In this document: positions 16,101-25,527 of the stretch, piece by piece
Numbering within the stretch: position 1 is the first letter of the stretch
Layout: every line of letters begins with the position of its first letter
NCBI GenBank assembly: GCA_964648505.1
Contig: CAZYMI010000005.1
Coordinates: 46,014 to 110,013 of the forward strand
DNA from: CAZYMI01 sp964648505
GTDB lineage: Bacteria > Pseudomonadota > Alphaproteobacteria > Micavibrionales > Micavibrionaceae
Direction of reading: 5' to 3'
DNA length: 64,000 bases
The notes under the pieces: generated by a model
The model's database searches: none
The model's input: only the letters and a program-made list of their open reading frames with translations
Told to the model about the DNA's origin: nothing
Made by a program: the position numbers and the translations under genes

Positions 16101-17742
16101 TCGGATCACCCTCTGGTGTTAATAAAACTGAATCGATTTGTATTTCAGCAGATGCATCTGATAAGCCCGGCTTTGACTGCCCTGCTTCGATGTTCATCTG
16201 CATAGTACCGGTAAAAGAAAGATCAGCCACTTTTTTACTGACCACCACGTTATAATCTGGCTGAAGCTGTTTTTGTAAAGCAATCTGAAGATCAAGCATT
16301 TTTTTGTTGCCTATTTCAGGCTTCATACTTTCAGGAAAAACGAATTTCAATACTGTTCGGAATGTTCCATTTTTTAAAGCTAAGGGGTCTACGGGTTGAC
16401 CAGGGACTGGCTGCGGCGCGGTTGGATCTGGCGCACCTTCCACATATTCCATCGTCAAAGTGTCAACACGAAGATCTTGAGGCATGATCTTGCTGACCCG
16501 AAGTAAAAGCGGCAGCGGGTTAAAAGCTTGGGTCTTTATTGATTTCTTTGCAGAAAGCGCAGCTTGTACAAGCTTTACATCAATCCCAAGGCTTTCTTTT
16601 CGCTTAATTTCAGCGTCCAGTTCAGATTGAAGCGCTATTTTCAAATCTCGTGTTTTAGTCAGTTCATCATAAGCTGTGAAGTACCCATTCGCTTCATAAG
16701 CCCCAAAACCCAAAACGCCCAGACAGCCTAAAAGCATAACATTCCGAGCTATCGCTGCCGCCTGTCTTGGCTGTGCAATAGAAACAATGTCCCTAGAAGG
16801 CAATGGCAGCGATAACAATGTTTTCTTTGCGGCCCATCCTGCATGAAGCATATCGGCCCAGCGTTCATCCGCATCTGCAGGTAATTTGATACCTGCAAAA
16901 TTCGCCGCATCTGTCAGTGACAACGTAAAGAGATTACAATTAATGTCGAGAATATCAGAAAAAACGGTCTGGTTTTTTCTTTGCGCAATAAAAATAACTT
17001 CAAGACCATCTTCGGGCTTGTACCCAAATCGACCCAGATAATTTACAGTTGATTTAACTTCCTGCAAAACTTCAACTGCCCACTGACCCGGATCCACATC
17101 AGGGTCAGAAACAGGTGTCATACGGGTTAAAGCCAGCTCATCTTCGCCTTTTGATACAATCTGGCGAAGTCCACCGCTACTATGTTGGCCTACAAGAATT
17201 TTCCAACCTGCCCGCAAAGCTGTCGATTTTTGCTTTCTAAGTTTTTGTGAAAGAATCTTGATTAAAGATACCGATTCAACCGGCAACACACCAAGCCCTG
17301 CAACAGGAGCCAAAGACAACCGGATCGCTTCTATGACTTTTGAAATTGCATCAGAAGCAGGAAGCGCACAAAATAAATATAGCTGCCCGGAAGCCCCTTC
17401 TTTTCCAATAACATCCTTTGGTTCTTTAATAGCCTGGGCCGCACGGATTGGATAGCTTGGAAAAGTAACGTTCAATTTTCTTTGCAAAACATTTTGGCGG
17501 TCAAAAAATGCAACACTGGGTAGACGTTCTTTTCTGTAATGTTGTTCCGACATATCGTTCAGAATAAGAACAGGCTTACCGCGCGCATCTTTTGATATAA
17601 CTTCGGCCAAAGACTCGGAAAAATTTGGCTGCAACCACGCCATGCGTTGCAGATATTTCACCCGCCCAGAACTAACGTCATACACATTCACGCCATCATC
17701 TGTGACAAGAACAAGGCAGCGATTTGAAAATCCAATAGACAA
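16075..17742 (-). CDS. PilM-PilN-like fusion protein (MshI-type)
   Basis: A 555-residue protein with two parts. Residues 1-310 resemble the actin-like PilM/GspL cytoplasmic fold (SIGFSNRCLVLVTDDGVNVYD, then a second nucleotide-fold-like region). A transmembrane helix at about 325-345 (RNVMLLGCLGVLGFGAYEANG) leads into a PilN-like coiled coil and periplasmic domain (LLRVSKIMPQDLRVDTLTME). In many systems PilM and PilN are separate. The start is a TTG at 17742, 21 bases after the platform gene, with only a weak ribosome site. I did not find a clear ATP-binding motif. Confidence 0.68.
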   Translation of the reverse strand: MSIGFSNRCLVLVTDDGVNVYDVSSGRVKYLQRMAWLQPNFSESLAEVISKDARGKPVLILNDMSEQHYRKERLPSVAFFDRQNVLQRKLNVTFPSYPIRAAQAIKEPKDVIGKEGASGQLYLFCALPASDAISKVIEAIRLSLAPVAGLGVLPVESVSLIKILSQKLRKQKSTALRAGWKILVGQHSSGGLRQIVSKGEDELALTRMTPVSDPDVDPGQWAVEVLQEVKSTVNYLGRFGYKPEDGLEVIFIAQRKNQTVFSDILDINCNLFTLSLTDAANFAGIKLPADADERWADMLHAGWAAKKTLLSLPLPSRDIVSIAQPRQAAAIARNVMLLGCLGVLGFGAYEANGYFTAYDELTKTRDLKIALQSELDAEIKRKESLGIDVKLVQAALSAKKSIKTQAFNPLPLLLRVSKIMPQDLRVDTLTMEYVEGAPDPTAPQPVPGQPVDPLALKNGTFRTVLKFVFPESMKPEIGNKKMLDLQIALQKQLQPDYNVVVSKKVADLSFTGTMQMNIEAGQSKPGLSDASAEIQIDSVLLTPEGDPNAPAPGNN

Positions 17743-17763
17743 AATTGCACCAAAAATCTTTTT

Positions 17764-19011
17764 TTATTGCGTAATTTTGCCAAGGTTAGAGTAAATCGGC
17801 CCAAAAACCCCAGCGGCAATCCACAAAATAATTGAACCCATAACAACTGTCAGGGCAGGTTCGATCATTGTAATCAGCTTTTGCACCTCTTCATCAACGT
17901 CTTTGGTGTAAAATTCTGATACCTGATCAAGGACATGTGACACGTTACCTGATTCTTCACCAATTTTAAGCATGCGAACCACCATTGAAGGAAATTCACC
18001 TGATTGATTAAAAGATTGAGAAAGGGTGCTTCCTTCCCGAACCAGCCTTTGCACAGTCTCCATCGCCTCATATAAGGCCAGATTTGTCATGGTTTGCTGG
18101 GATGAATCCAAGCACCGCAACACATCAACACCACTGCTGAAAAGGGACGAAAAAGTCTGCGTATATCGGGCGATGTTAATTTTACGAACCAAAGGGCCAA
18201 TAACCGGAGCGCTCAGAAGATAAGTATCGAACTTAAAAGCAAAAGCCCTTGATTTTCGATAAAGAATTTTTATTCCATAAAATATCGCAACCGGCGTTGT
18301 AAAAATAACATACCAATATTCCTGAAAAAATTCAGATGTTGCGATCAAAGCTGTGGTGTACCACGGAAGCTCCATATCCATGCTGCTCAAAAAGCCTACA
18401 ATCTGGGGCACAACCAAAATCATCATGACCGCGATAACAATCATGACCACAACACCAACAACCATCGGGTAACGCGTAGCTTTACGAATTTTACGCTGCA
18501 TCTCGTCAACCCACTTCATATAGACAACAAGATTTCGGTAAGACACCGTCAGGTCACCTGTTTCTTCACCCGACTTAATCAAAGATATATGTAGATTATT
18601 GAACACCTTAGGGTAATTACTTAAAGATTCAGATAAAGAACTTCCTTCAGATACCTGCCTATAAACTTCTGTCATAATATCGCGCAAAGAAGGATTATCC
18701 ATTGTGTCACGAATATCACCCAAAGCATCAAGCATAGGCACGCCTGATTTTTGCATCTGTTCCATTGTAATAAACAAGGTAATCAAGTCACGCAGGCCGA
18801 TTTTCTTTTTAAAGAACCCGCCCAGAGGGCCGCCCCCTTCTTTAACTGGGGAACAACTGACAAGCTCAAGACCCGATGTTTGAAGCTGATTATATAAATC
18901 AACCTCGTTGGCAGCCGCAAGCAAACCCCGAACAGGCTGGCCTTTAAAATTAATTGCCCTGTATTTGTAACGTTCTATGACACAACTCCTCAACAAACCG
19001 CAAAGATGCAA
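17764..19011 (-). CDS. Type II secretion/type IV pilus platform protein (GspF/PilC)
   Basis: The inner-membrane platform protein on which pilins are assembled. It has the two repeated GspF domains (about 75-200 and 280-400), each with a Gly-Glu motif (IKSGEETGDL and MLKIGEESGNV) and three hydrophobic helices in total. The start is uncertain. Homology begins at VIERYKYRAINFKGQPVRG, about 11 residues into the frame opened by the ATG at 19011; GAGGAG lies right before that point, but only non-standard codons (GTC, ATA) are correctly spaced. In-frame TTGs at 18996 and 18993 are alternatives. Confidence 0.88.
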   Translation of the reverse strand: MHLCGLLRSCVIERYKYRAINFKGQPVRGLLAAANEVDLYNQLQTSGLELVSCSPVKEGGGPLGGFFKKKIGLRDLITLFITMEQMQKSGVPMLDALGDIRDTMDNPSLRDIMTEVYRQVSEGSSLSESLSNYPKVFNNLHISLIKSGEETGDLTVSYRNLVVYMKWVDEMQRKIRKATRYPMVVGVVVMIVIAVMMILVVPQIVGFLSSMDMELPWYTTALIATSEFFQEYWYVIFTTPVAIFYGIKILYRKSRAFAFKFDTYLLSAPVIGPLVRKINIARYTQTFSSLFSSGVDVLRCLDSSQQTMTNLALYEAMETVQRLVREGSTLSQSFNQSGEFPSMVVRMLKIGEESGNVSHVLDQVSEFYTKDVDEEVQKLITMIEPALTVVMGSIILWIAAGVFGPIYSNLGKITQ

Positions 19012-19036
19012 AGATACAAAGAATTATCTAAAGTGA

Positions 19037-20893
19037 CTAAACGATACCAATTTCAGATGCAATCGCATCAACACTGGTAAGCCCCTGCAACACCTTGAGC
19101 ATACCATCGTCTCGCATATTTTTGAATCCCTTTTCAACGGCACGTTTTTTTAATTCCTGCTTCGTGCCAGAACGCGCGATAATTTCATCAAGATCATCAT
19201 CAAGCAATAAAATCTCAGCTACGTTGATACGGCCTTTATAGCCCTGCCCCTTGCATGTCTGGCATCCACCTTGACGCGCTTTGAAAATTTTCGGGGGGTT
19301 TGACGCGTCAACTTTCAAAAGATCGCACTCATTTTGATCGGGCAAATATTCTTCCTTGCAGTCAACGCATAAACGTCGAACAAGACGTTGGGCAAACACA
19401 GCTATAATGGCGCCCGCAATCATCCCGGGCTTCAACCCCAGATCAAGAAGACGCGGGATAGCACCAAATGAATCATTGGTGTGCAAAGTGGTGTACACTT
19501 GGTGACCCGTCATCGCAGCTTTTAAAGCCATCTCAGCGGTTGTGCCATCACGAATTTCTCCGATGAAAACAATGTCCGGATCCTGACGCAAAATCGCCTT
19601 AATACCGTCAGAAAATTCAAGTACACCCTCACGGATCGCTGTCTGACGGATCATAGGGATCGAATATTCGACCGGATCCTCCAGCGTTTTAATATTTACA
19701 TCAACGCTGTTCATTTCATTCAGCATAGAATACAGCGATGTTGATTTACCCGACCCCGTTGGGCCTGTGACAATCACAATACCCTCGGGTTTCGCCTGCG
19801 CAGTCCTGATTTTCTTCATATTTTCGTCGCTGAACCCTAAAGAGGTCAGCGGCTTGATGCTCGCGCTTTTATCCAAGATACGCATCACAATATTTTCGCC
19901 GTGAACGCTGGGCAAGCAAGAAACACGAAAATCAACACGTCTTCCAGCGACCGTAATTTCAAAGCGACCATCTTGCGGGGTGAGTTTATCGGCAATATTC
20001 ATTTCAGATATAATTTTGATACGCTGTGAAATTTTACTCCACAAACTTTTGTGAAGAATTTGAGCTGTAAACAAAACACCATCGACACGATAACGAAGCC
20101 TGATGAAATTTTCCTCAGGTTCAAAGTGGATGTCGGACGCACCTACTTTAACAGCCTCAGAAACAAGCGAATTCACAAGCCTGACAATGGGGTGGGTGTA
20201 AGCTTCCGATCCCGCGAGCTTTGTAACATCACTTGTATTGAAGTTCATTTTCTCTAATTCTTTGAGAACGTCATCAATCTGAGATGCATAACCATAAGCT
20301 GTTGCTATCGCCTCTATGATAATCGATGCGGAAGCAACAGCGGGCTTAATCAAAACGCCTTTTGGCACAATATTTTTTAACGTATCGAGCGTTACAACAT
20401 CATAAGGATCAGACATCGCAACGGTTAAAACACCATCATTTAAGGCAACAGGAATAATTGTTAAAGATTTGGCGCGCGCAGGTGGAATTAAAGCCAACGC
20501 TTCACCGTCCATAATTGTGAATTTCGGATCAAAAACCTCATAGCCACTGGCCTCAGCCAAAACAGTGGTCAGCGCCATTTCGCTGATAAAGCCAAGCTCA
20601 ACTAAAACATTTCCAAGCAGTTTTCCGGTTAAGTTTTTTTCCTGAAGCGCAACTTTTAGCTGCTCTTTGGTAATCATACCAAGCTCAACCAACCGCTCCC
20701 CAAGCAATTGCTTGCCAGAGCCCCCCACCCCAGGTGATGTTTGCACCAATCCCCTTGCACCAGAGGTGTCTAAAGAATTCCCCTGCTTATTGGGCGTTAA
20801 AGCCCCGGAAGACTCCACTTCAATTGCATCAACAGTGATTGAGCCATCCGCAGGTGAGAGCTGTTGCGATTTTTTTACAAGTTCATTAGCCAT
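19037..20893 (-). CDS. Type IV pilus/type II secretion assembly ATPase (GspE/PilB, MshE-like)
   Basis: The 618-residue extension ATPase has an N-terminal MshEN-type domain repeated at about 65-115 (GERLVELGMITKEQL, then GNVLVELGFISEMAL), as in MshE where it binds cyclic-di-GMP, then the C-terminal ATPase: Walker A GPTGSGKST at about 377-385, Walker B DIVFIGEIRD, and zinc cysteines CVDC and CQTC near 505-560. It is the first gene of the minus-strand pilus operon, so its upstream region (20894-21035) probably holds the operon promoter. c-di-GMP control is inference from the domain. Confidence 0.92.
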   Translation of the reverse strand: MANELVKKSQQLSPADGSITVDAIEVESSGALTPNKQGNSLDTSGARGLVQTSPGVGGSGKQLLGERLVELGMITKEQLKVALQEKNLTGKLLGNVLVELGFISEMALTTVLAEASGYEVFDPKFTIMDGEALALIPPARAKSLTIIPVALNDGVLTVAMSDPYDVVTLDTLKNIVPKGVLIKPAVASASIIIEAIATAYGYASQIDDVLKELEKMNFNTSDVTKLAGSEAYTHPIVRLVNSLVSEAVKVGASDIHFEPEENFIRLRYRVDGVLFTAQILHKSLWSKISQRIKIISEMNIADKLTPQDGRFEITVAGRRVDFRVSCLPSVHGENIVMRILDKSASIKPLTSLGFSDENMKKIRTAQAKPEGIVIVTGPTGSGKSTSLYSMLNEMNSVDVNIKTLEDPVEYSIPMIRQTAIREGVLEFSDGIKAILRQDPDIVFIGEIRDGTTAEMALKAAMTGHQVYTTLHTNDSFGAIPRLLDLGLKPGMIAGAIIAVFAQRLVRRLCVDCKEEYLPDQNECDLLKVDASNPPKIFKARQGGCQTCKGQGYKGRINVAEILLLDDDLDEIIARSGTKQELKKRAVEKGFKNMRDDGMLKVLQGLTSVDAIASEIGIV

Positions 20894-21035
20894 GATGAGA
20901 AGGAATCCTGATATTAATGTCCACTATAACTATGGTCTGAAAAGGGTTAACAATCAATTAGAGTACACCCCTACTTCCAGAATCATTCCAACAGGTCTAA
21001 GAATAAAGGGTGAATAACTCAAGATAAGGTTTAAT

Positions 21036-21467
21036 ATGCCAAAAGAAGTTCGTCGTCTCGTTTTTGCGCATCAGGAAACAACCGATGCTGTGATAGAATA
21101 TGGAAAAAAGTTTAATATTTCTTTTCCACCCGGTCGCATTATTCGCGCAAAATACGCCAATGACAGCGTTCAAGATTTACATACGATGCAAAAGTTTAAA
21201 AGCGATGTACTGAAAGATTATAATGTGCAGGAAAAAAAGGGTTCTATTATTGTTACCTTTTTTGATGAAACAACTTTTGAACATAAATTCTATAACTTTA
21301 CCGCCGATATGATTTCAGGTGCCTTAATTGAATTTTGCATTAAAAATCACATTATGCTCCCCAAAAATGCAGGGAAAAGCCTTGATGTCACAGAATTTAA
21401 TATCTGCTTGGATATTCACTATGATCACGGCGTAAAAAGCGGCACAGCGCCTTTGTCTTTTGAATAG
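21036..21467 (+). CDS. Conserved hypothetical cytosolic protein
   Basis: A 143-residue soluble protein without signal peptide or membrane helix. It starts at an ATG after AAGG and has balanced charge with segments FNISFPPGRIIRAKYANDS and IIVTFFDETTFEHKFYNF. I recall similar small proteins in alphaproteobacteria but cannot give a function. It is divergent from the pilus operon, sharing a 142-bp intergenic region, and convergent with the CobD-like gene. Confidence 0.7.
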   Translation: MPKEVRRLVFAHQETTDAVIEYGKKFNISFPPGRIIRAKYANDSVQDLHTMQKFKSDVLKDYNVQEKKGSIIVTFFDETTFEHKFYNFTADMISGALIEFCIKNHIMLPKNAGKSLDVTEFNICLDIHYDHGVKSGTAPLSFE

Positions 21468-21496
21468 TAACTCGACGCGCACTTAAGCGCTCGCAA

Positions 21497-22498
21497 TCAG
21501 GCCCATACGGCTGCCCCTAATAAAGTTGCGCACCATAATGCTGCCACAAGTGCCAAAAGATAAACACCTTGTGCAAATATTGTGACATTTATGCGCGCAG
21601 ATCCTGCGACTGGCCCTACCCACCGCAATGTGCGCGAGATACCTTGTGTATCGGTAACGGGCCCACCTAAAGCCACACCAAGCGTATATGCCAGGTTGGT
21701 AACAGCCACGCCGCCTTCTTCATATGAAGCCTGTTCACCTTTTAATATCTTGCTTAAAAGCGCGCGGGCAATGCTGGCTTTAGGGGCTATAAAAGCAGCA
21801 CAGAACACAAAAAATCCGGTAATCCAGGTTGGCACAACGCCTATATATTTTTCAAACTGATACAACCCCTCGCCAAAAGATGTTTTTCCATCACGACCAC
21901 TATGCCAGACGGCACCTTGGGCAATTGAAGCCGCAAATAAGAAAGGTAGCCCGCCAATCAAAAACCACAAAACCGGAGAGACAAGTGCCTTATCAATCAA
22001 TCTTACAAAGCTAGTTAATGTTAAGCGCATGATCGAAGGATCATCTTGCGCCCCTATCGCCAGGCCTGATGATTTTGAAAGGCTGTAAATAATACCTTGC
22101 GGCATTGACTGGCTTCGAAAGCCTTTTGTAAGGCCTATTGTTTGCAACCAAAGCCCCGCAGGCAAAACACACGACGCAACTGCAAGAATTTGAAGAGACG
22201 CCTTAAATTTTAGCGGTGTAGTTTCTTGTAAAAGATATCCGATGCTCAGACCTACCAGAAACCAAAATACAAAAATGAACTGTCCACGACGTTTTAAAAT
22301 ACGTTGTCCCCTGTCAGGGCGGTCGAGTTTATTGTTGATAGCTTTGAAGAAAGGCCTTGAAATATGCCAAATAAAAGGAAGGCCAAATGCCCTGAAAAAA
22401 GGAGAAGCCCCCAGCATCAGAGCTAAAAAACAGCCTAAGACCGATGGTAAAAGGCGATCGGCATCAAAAATATAACCATGAAGGGCGGCAATATCCAT
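21497..22498 (-). CDS. CobD/CbiB-like membrane protein (divergent)
   Basis: A 333-residue protein with about five to six membrane segments whose landmarks fit the CobD/CbiB family: DRLLPSVLGCF at the N-terminus, a central PVLWFLIGGLPFLFAASIAQ followed by YQFEKYIGVVPTWITGFFV, and a C-terminal GGVAVTNLAYTLGVALGGP. CobD/CbiB attaches aminopropanol to cobyric acid in B12 synthesis. No other cobalamin gene is in the window and the sequence is divergent, so a different role is possible. It is transcribed divergently from phaZ1 across a 74-bp gap. Confidence 0.6.
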   Translation of the reverse strand: MDIAALHGYIFDADRLLPSVLGCFLALMLGASPFFRAFGLPFIWHISRPFFKAINNKLDRPDRGQRILKRRGQFIFVFWFLVGLSIGYLLQETTPLKFKASLQILAVASCVLPAGLWLQTIGLTKGFRSQSMPQGIIYSLSKSSGLAIGAQDDPSIMRLTLTSFVRLIDKALVSPVLWFLIGGLPFLFAASIAQGAVWHSGRDGKTSFGEGLYQFEKYIGVVPTWITGFFVFCAAFIAPKASIARALLSKILKGEQASYEEGGVAVTNLAYTLGVALGGPVTDTQGISRTLRWVGPVAGSARINVTIFAQGVYLLALVAALWCATLLGAAVWA

Positions 22499-22530
22499 GT
22501 GTGGCCTTCGCGCAAATGATTAATTTCTGA

Positions 22531-22557
22531 TATAGTAAAGTCTTTACAACAGTAAAG
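22531..22557. promoter_or_regulatory. Inverted repeat in the divergent cobD-like/phaZ1 promoter
   Basis: A 13-bp palindrome (GTAAAG at 22535-22540, CTTTAC at 22542-22547) is followed by a third GTAAAG at 22552-22557, and it overlaps a TATAGT at 22531-22536 that could be a -10 for phaZ1. This is a plausible repressor site. No cognate regulator is identified. Confidence 0.35.
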
Positions 22558-22572
22558 ATCAAGGACTGATCC

Positions 22573-23970
22573 ATGCTTTATCACCTTTACGACTTGCAGC
22601 ACGCTTTATTAACACCAGCACGCCTGGGCGCAGAAATTGCCCGAACAGCCTGTCAAAACCCCTTCAGCCCCCTTTCTTATACCCAAGCAGGCCGAACATT
22701 TGCAGCGGGCGCAGAATTATTTGAACGCATGACCCGTCGTTTTGGGCGACCTGTCTTCGGCTTACTGAGCACAAAAATCGATGGCAAGAAAATAGATATC
22801 GTAGAAGAAGATCTGATTGAAAAACCGTTCGGGTCACTTTTGCATTTTAAAAGAAATATCAAGCGTAATGATCCGAAGGTTCTGATCGTAGCACCAATGT
22901 CGGGCCATTTTGCAACCTTGCTTCGCGGCACTGTTGAAGCACTTTTACCACACCACGATGTTTATATCACAGATTGGGACGATGCCCGGCAGATCCCTCT
23001 TTCTGCTGGTCGATTTAATCTTGATGATTATATTGATTATGTGCGGGAATTTATTCGCTATCTTGGCCCCGATGTTCATGTGATTGCTGTTTGCCAACCG
23101 GCTGTTCCTGTGATGGCTGCGGTTGCCACGCTTTCAAGCGAAAATGATGAAAAAACTCCTTTATCCATGACGTTAATGGGTGGCCCTATTGATACACGCA
23201 TATCAAAAACAGAAGTGAATGAACTTGCCGAAAATCGTCCGCTATCTTGGTTTGAACGCAGCGTAATATCAGACGTTCCCTTTTACTATCCCGGTGCGTT
23301 CCGCAAAGTGTATCCAGGGTTTGTGCAACTGACAGGATTCATGTCTATGAATCTTGATCGGCATGTTGGATCACATATGCAGTTCTATAAACATCTGATT
23401 ATCGGCGATGGGCAAAGCGCAGAACAGCATCGTAAATTTTACAATGAATATAATGCTGTCATGGATTTGCCTGCCGAATTTTACTTACAAACAGTTGAAA
23501 CTGTTTTTCAACGTCACTTGCTGCCAAAAGGATTGATGAAATGGCGCGATCCAGAAACCGGGCACCTTCATGACGTTGATACAACGGCGATCAAAAAAAC
23601 TGCTCTTCTCACAATTGAAGGTGAGCTTGATGATATCTCAGCCCATGGGCAGACCACAGCCGCGCATGATATATGCGCTAATATTCCGGCCTCCAAACAG
23701 TTGCACCATTTCCAAGAAGATGTTGGCCATTACGGCATTTTCAATGGCAGCCGCTGGCGGGATCAGATTATGCCGCGTATTCGTAACTTTATTCGCCAGC
23801 AATCGAAGCTTTATGACCCCATACCCGCATCAGACCTAAAACTTATTCCAGATCTAAAAGCTCCCGAGTGGGACCGTAAAATTCATCATGTTGATGTCGT
23901 TCAAGCGCGTCTGAAGAAAAAGAATGCCAAAAAAGAAGCGTCCGATACGATGAAGGAAGCTGCTGAATAA
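22573..23970 (+). CDS. phaZ: Intracellular polyhydroxybutyrate depolymerase (Cys nucleophile)
   Basis: The 465-residue alpha/beta hydrolase degrades stored poly(3-hydroxybutyrate) granules. It carries the box IAVCQPAVP with Cys174 as the nucleophile, typical of the Ralstonia PhaZ1 family, an acid residue in EGELDDISAHGQ and the catalytic His in DVGHYGIFNG. The C-terminal tail is Lys/Ala-rich, as in granule-associated proteins. AAGGA lies upstream of the ATG. A second family member lies 196 bases downstream, suggesting duplication. No PHB synthase is in the window. Confidence 0.92.
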   Translation: MLYHLYDLQHALLTPARLGAEIARTACQNPFSPLSYTQAGRTFAAGAELFERMTRRFGRPVFGLLSTKIDGKKIDIVEEDLIEKPFGSLLHFKRNIKRNDPKVLIVAPMSGHFATLLRGTVEALLPHHDVYITDWDDARQIPLSAGRFNLDDYIDYVREFIRYLGPDVHVIAVCQPAVPVMAAVATLSSENDEKTPLSMTLMGGPIDTRISKTEVNELAENRPLSWFERSVISDVPFYYPGAFRKVYPGFVQLTGFMSMNLDRHVGSHMQFYKHLIIGDGQSAEQHRKFYNEYNAVMDLPAEFYLQTVETVFQRHLLPKGLMKWRDPETGHLHDVDTTAIKKTALLTIEGELDDISAHGQTTAAHDICANIPASKQLHHFQEDVGHYGIFNGSRWRDQIMPRIRNFIRQQSKLYDPIPASDLKLIPDLKAPEWDRKIHHVDVVQARLKKKNAKKEASDTMKEAAE

Positions 23971-24165
23971 GGTCACTCTTTACTATTTGTGCGCCGCACA
24001 TCTGTGTTGCGGTGCAGCGTTTGAATTGTTTGGCTATAGCAAATCTTTTCCTTAAGCTTTCTTTTAGTTAAAAGAAATCTGGAGATTCGCCTGACAACAG
24101 CTTTCGCCTTTGCACCATCAACCTCGATTTCTCATCTCTCCAGGTCTTATCCGGGGCTTGCGCAG

Positions 24166-25527
24166 ATGTCTGCGCGCGATATTGAACGCTTGCAAAATTT
24201 TGCAAGCCATGCCTTTCGTATGAGCGCTCACTTTTTTGGCACCGCTTCGCACGCTGTTTCTCTCAACCCTTTTATGTGGCCTGCGCGCGATATGCTGGAT
24301 ACAGCGCGCCATCACTCCATCGAAGGCGTTACTACAAAAGTGCGCCCCGCGTTCGCAATTCCTGGCGCGGTAGAAGTACGTGAAACACAAAGTGCTTTTG
24401 CTGATCTTATTCATTTTGATCGTAAATCTGATCGATTGGATCCTCACATACTGGTTGTACCGCCGATGTCCGGGCATCATCCAACAATCTTGCGCGGCAC
24501 AATCAAAGAATTATTACCCCATCATGATATCAGCTTGATTGACTGGAAGCCGCCTTCAGAAATTCCGCTTGAAGCCGGCGCGTTTGATTTAAAAAGAAAC
24601 GTTGCCGAAATTATTCGTGCGCTTGAAAATTGTGGGCCACAAAGCAATGTTATCGCGGTGTCTCAGTCTACTATTCCTTCATTAATTGCGCTTACCCTCA
24701 TGAGCATTCAGGGGAACACATCGCTCCCCCGTTCGATAACTTTTATCGGGGGACCGTTTTGCCCAAGCGCGGCGCCCACAGAACTTATGTCGCTTGTTCG
24801 CACGCTAGGGCCGGAATGGTTTAAGGAACATGATTTAAGGCTTGTGGGCCCTCACTCAAAAGGTCAGGGTCGTCAAATTTATCCTGCGGAAATTCAAAAT
24901 TTCGCTTTATCTTCCCCCCATATCCCAAATCGAATTTTACGCATGGGTGGAGATTTTTGGCTTGCAGCGATGGGGTTTGGCGCTCCGCGCTCAGAAGATG
25001 CCGATTTTACCCGCGAACATCGTGCTATTGCTGATATTCCTGGTGAATTATTTATAGATATGATCAAGCATTTCTGTCATGAAGATTTACTAAAAGGCCA
25101 GCTTTCCTTCGATGGGCATCGGATTGATCTTTCAAAACTTTCCGGCGTTCGCGTTTTTACTGTTGAAGGCGGTTCGGATGACATTTCAGCCCCCGGGCAA
25201 ACCGAAAACATTCATAATTACCTGACCTCTATCGCGCCAAAAGACCGCTTTAATCTTCTCGCTGAAGGCGCAAGCCATTATGATATTTTTCATGGCCATC
25301 ATTGGAGAGATATTATTGCACCAAAAGTAACTGCTTTTATACGCCATCAACCATCCATCAGCAGCGTAGCTTATTCACCTGTACCCCCTTCTCATCTTGA
25401 GTTGCCGGCGTCATACTCAGGCCATGACAATGTGGTTTCCTTTACGTCCGGCCAAAATGGCGCCCATAAAAATAGACCTGGACGCGTTGGCGCAGGCCAT
25501 CCACCCGAAGCTCGCCTTAAAGCGTAG
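24166..25527 (+). CDS. PHB depolymerase paralogue with Ser in place of the catalytic Cys
   Basis: A 453-residue protein clearly related to the preceding PhaZ: shared PPMSGHHPTILRGTIKELLP, nucleophile box IAVSQSTIP (Ser166 where PhaZ1 has Cys), acid in EGGSDDISAPGQ and His in EGASHYDIFHG. Ser could work as an ordinary hydrolase nucleophile. The ATG at 24166 has GGGG about 8 bases upstream. The frame is open further upstream and a CTG at 24091 with GGAG at 24080-24083 could add 25 residues. Its 3' end overlaps the following gene by about 100 bases. Confidence 0.85.
   Translation: MSARDIERLQNFASHAFRMSAHFFGTASHAVSLNPFMWPARDMLDTARHHSIEGVTTKVRPAFAIPGAVEVRETQSAFADLIHFDRKSDRLDPHILVVPPMSGHHPTILRGTIKELLPHHDISLIDWKPPSEIPLEAGAFDLKRNVAEIIRALENCGPQSNVIAVSQSTIPSLIALTLMSIQGNTSLPRSITFIGGPFCPSAAPTELMSLVRTLGPEWFKEHDLRLVGPHSKGQGRQIYPAEIQNFALSSPHIPNRILRMGGDFWLAAMGFGAPRSEDADFTREHRAIADIPGELFIDMIKHFCHEDLLKGQLSFDGHRIDLSKLSGVRVFTVEGGSDDISAPGQTENIHNYLTSIAPKDRFNLLAEGASHYDIFHGHHWRDIIAPKVTAFIRHQPSISSVAYSPVPPSHLELPASYSGHDNVVSFTSGQNGAHKNRPGRVGAGHPPEARLKA

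Noticed and set aside
23989..24020. Hairpin between the two PhaZ genes as terminator
   Set aside because: The stem is imperfect and no T-run follows, so termination there is not supported.
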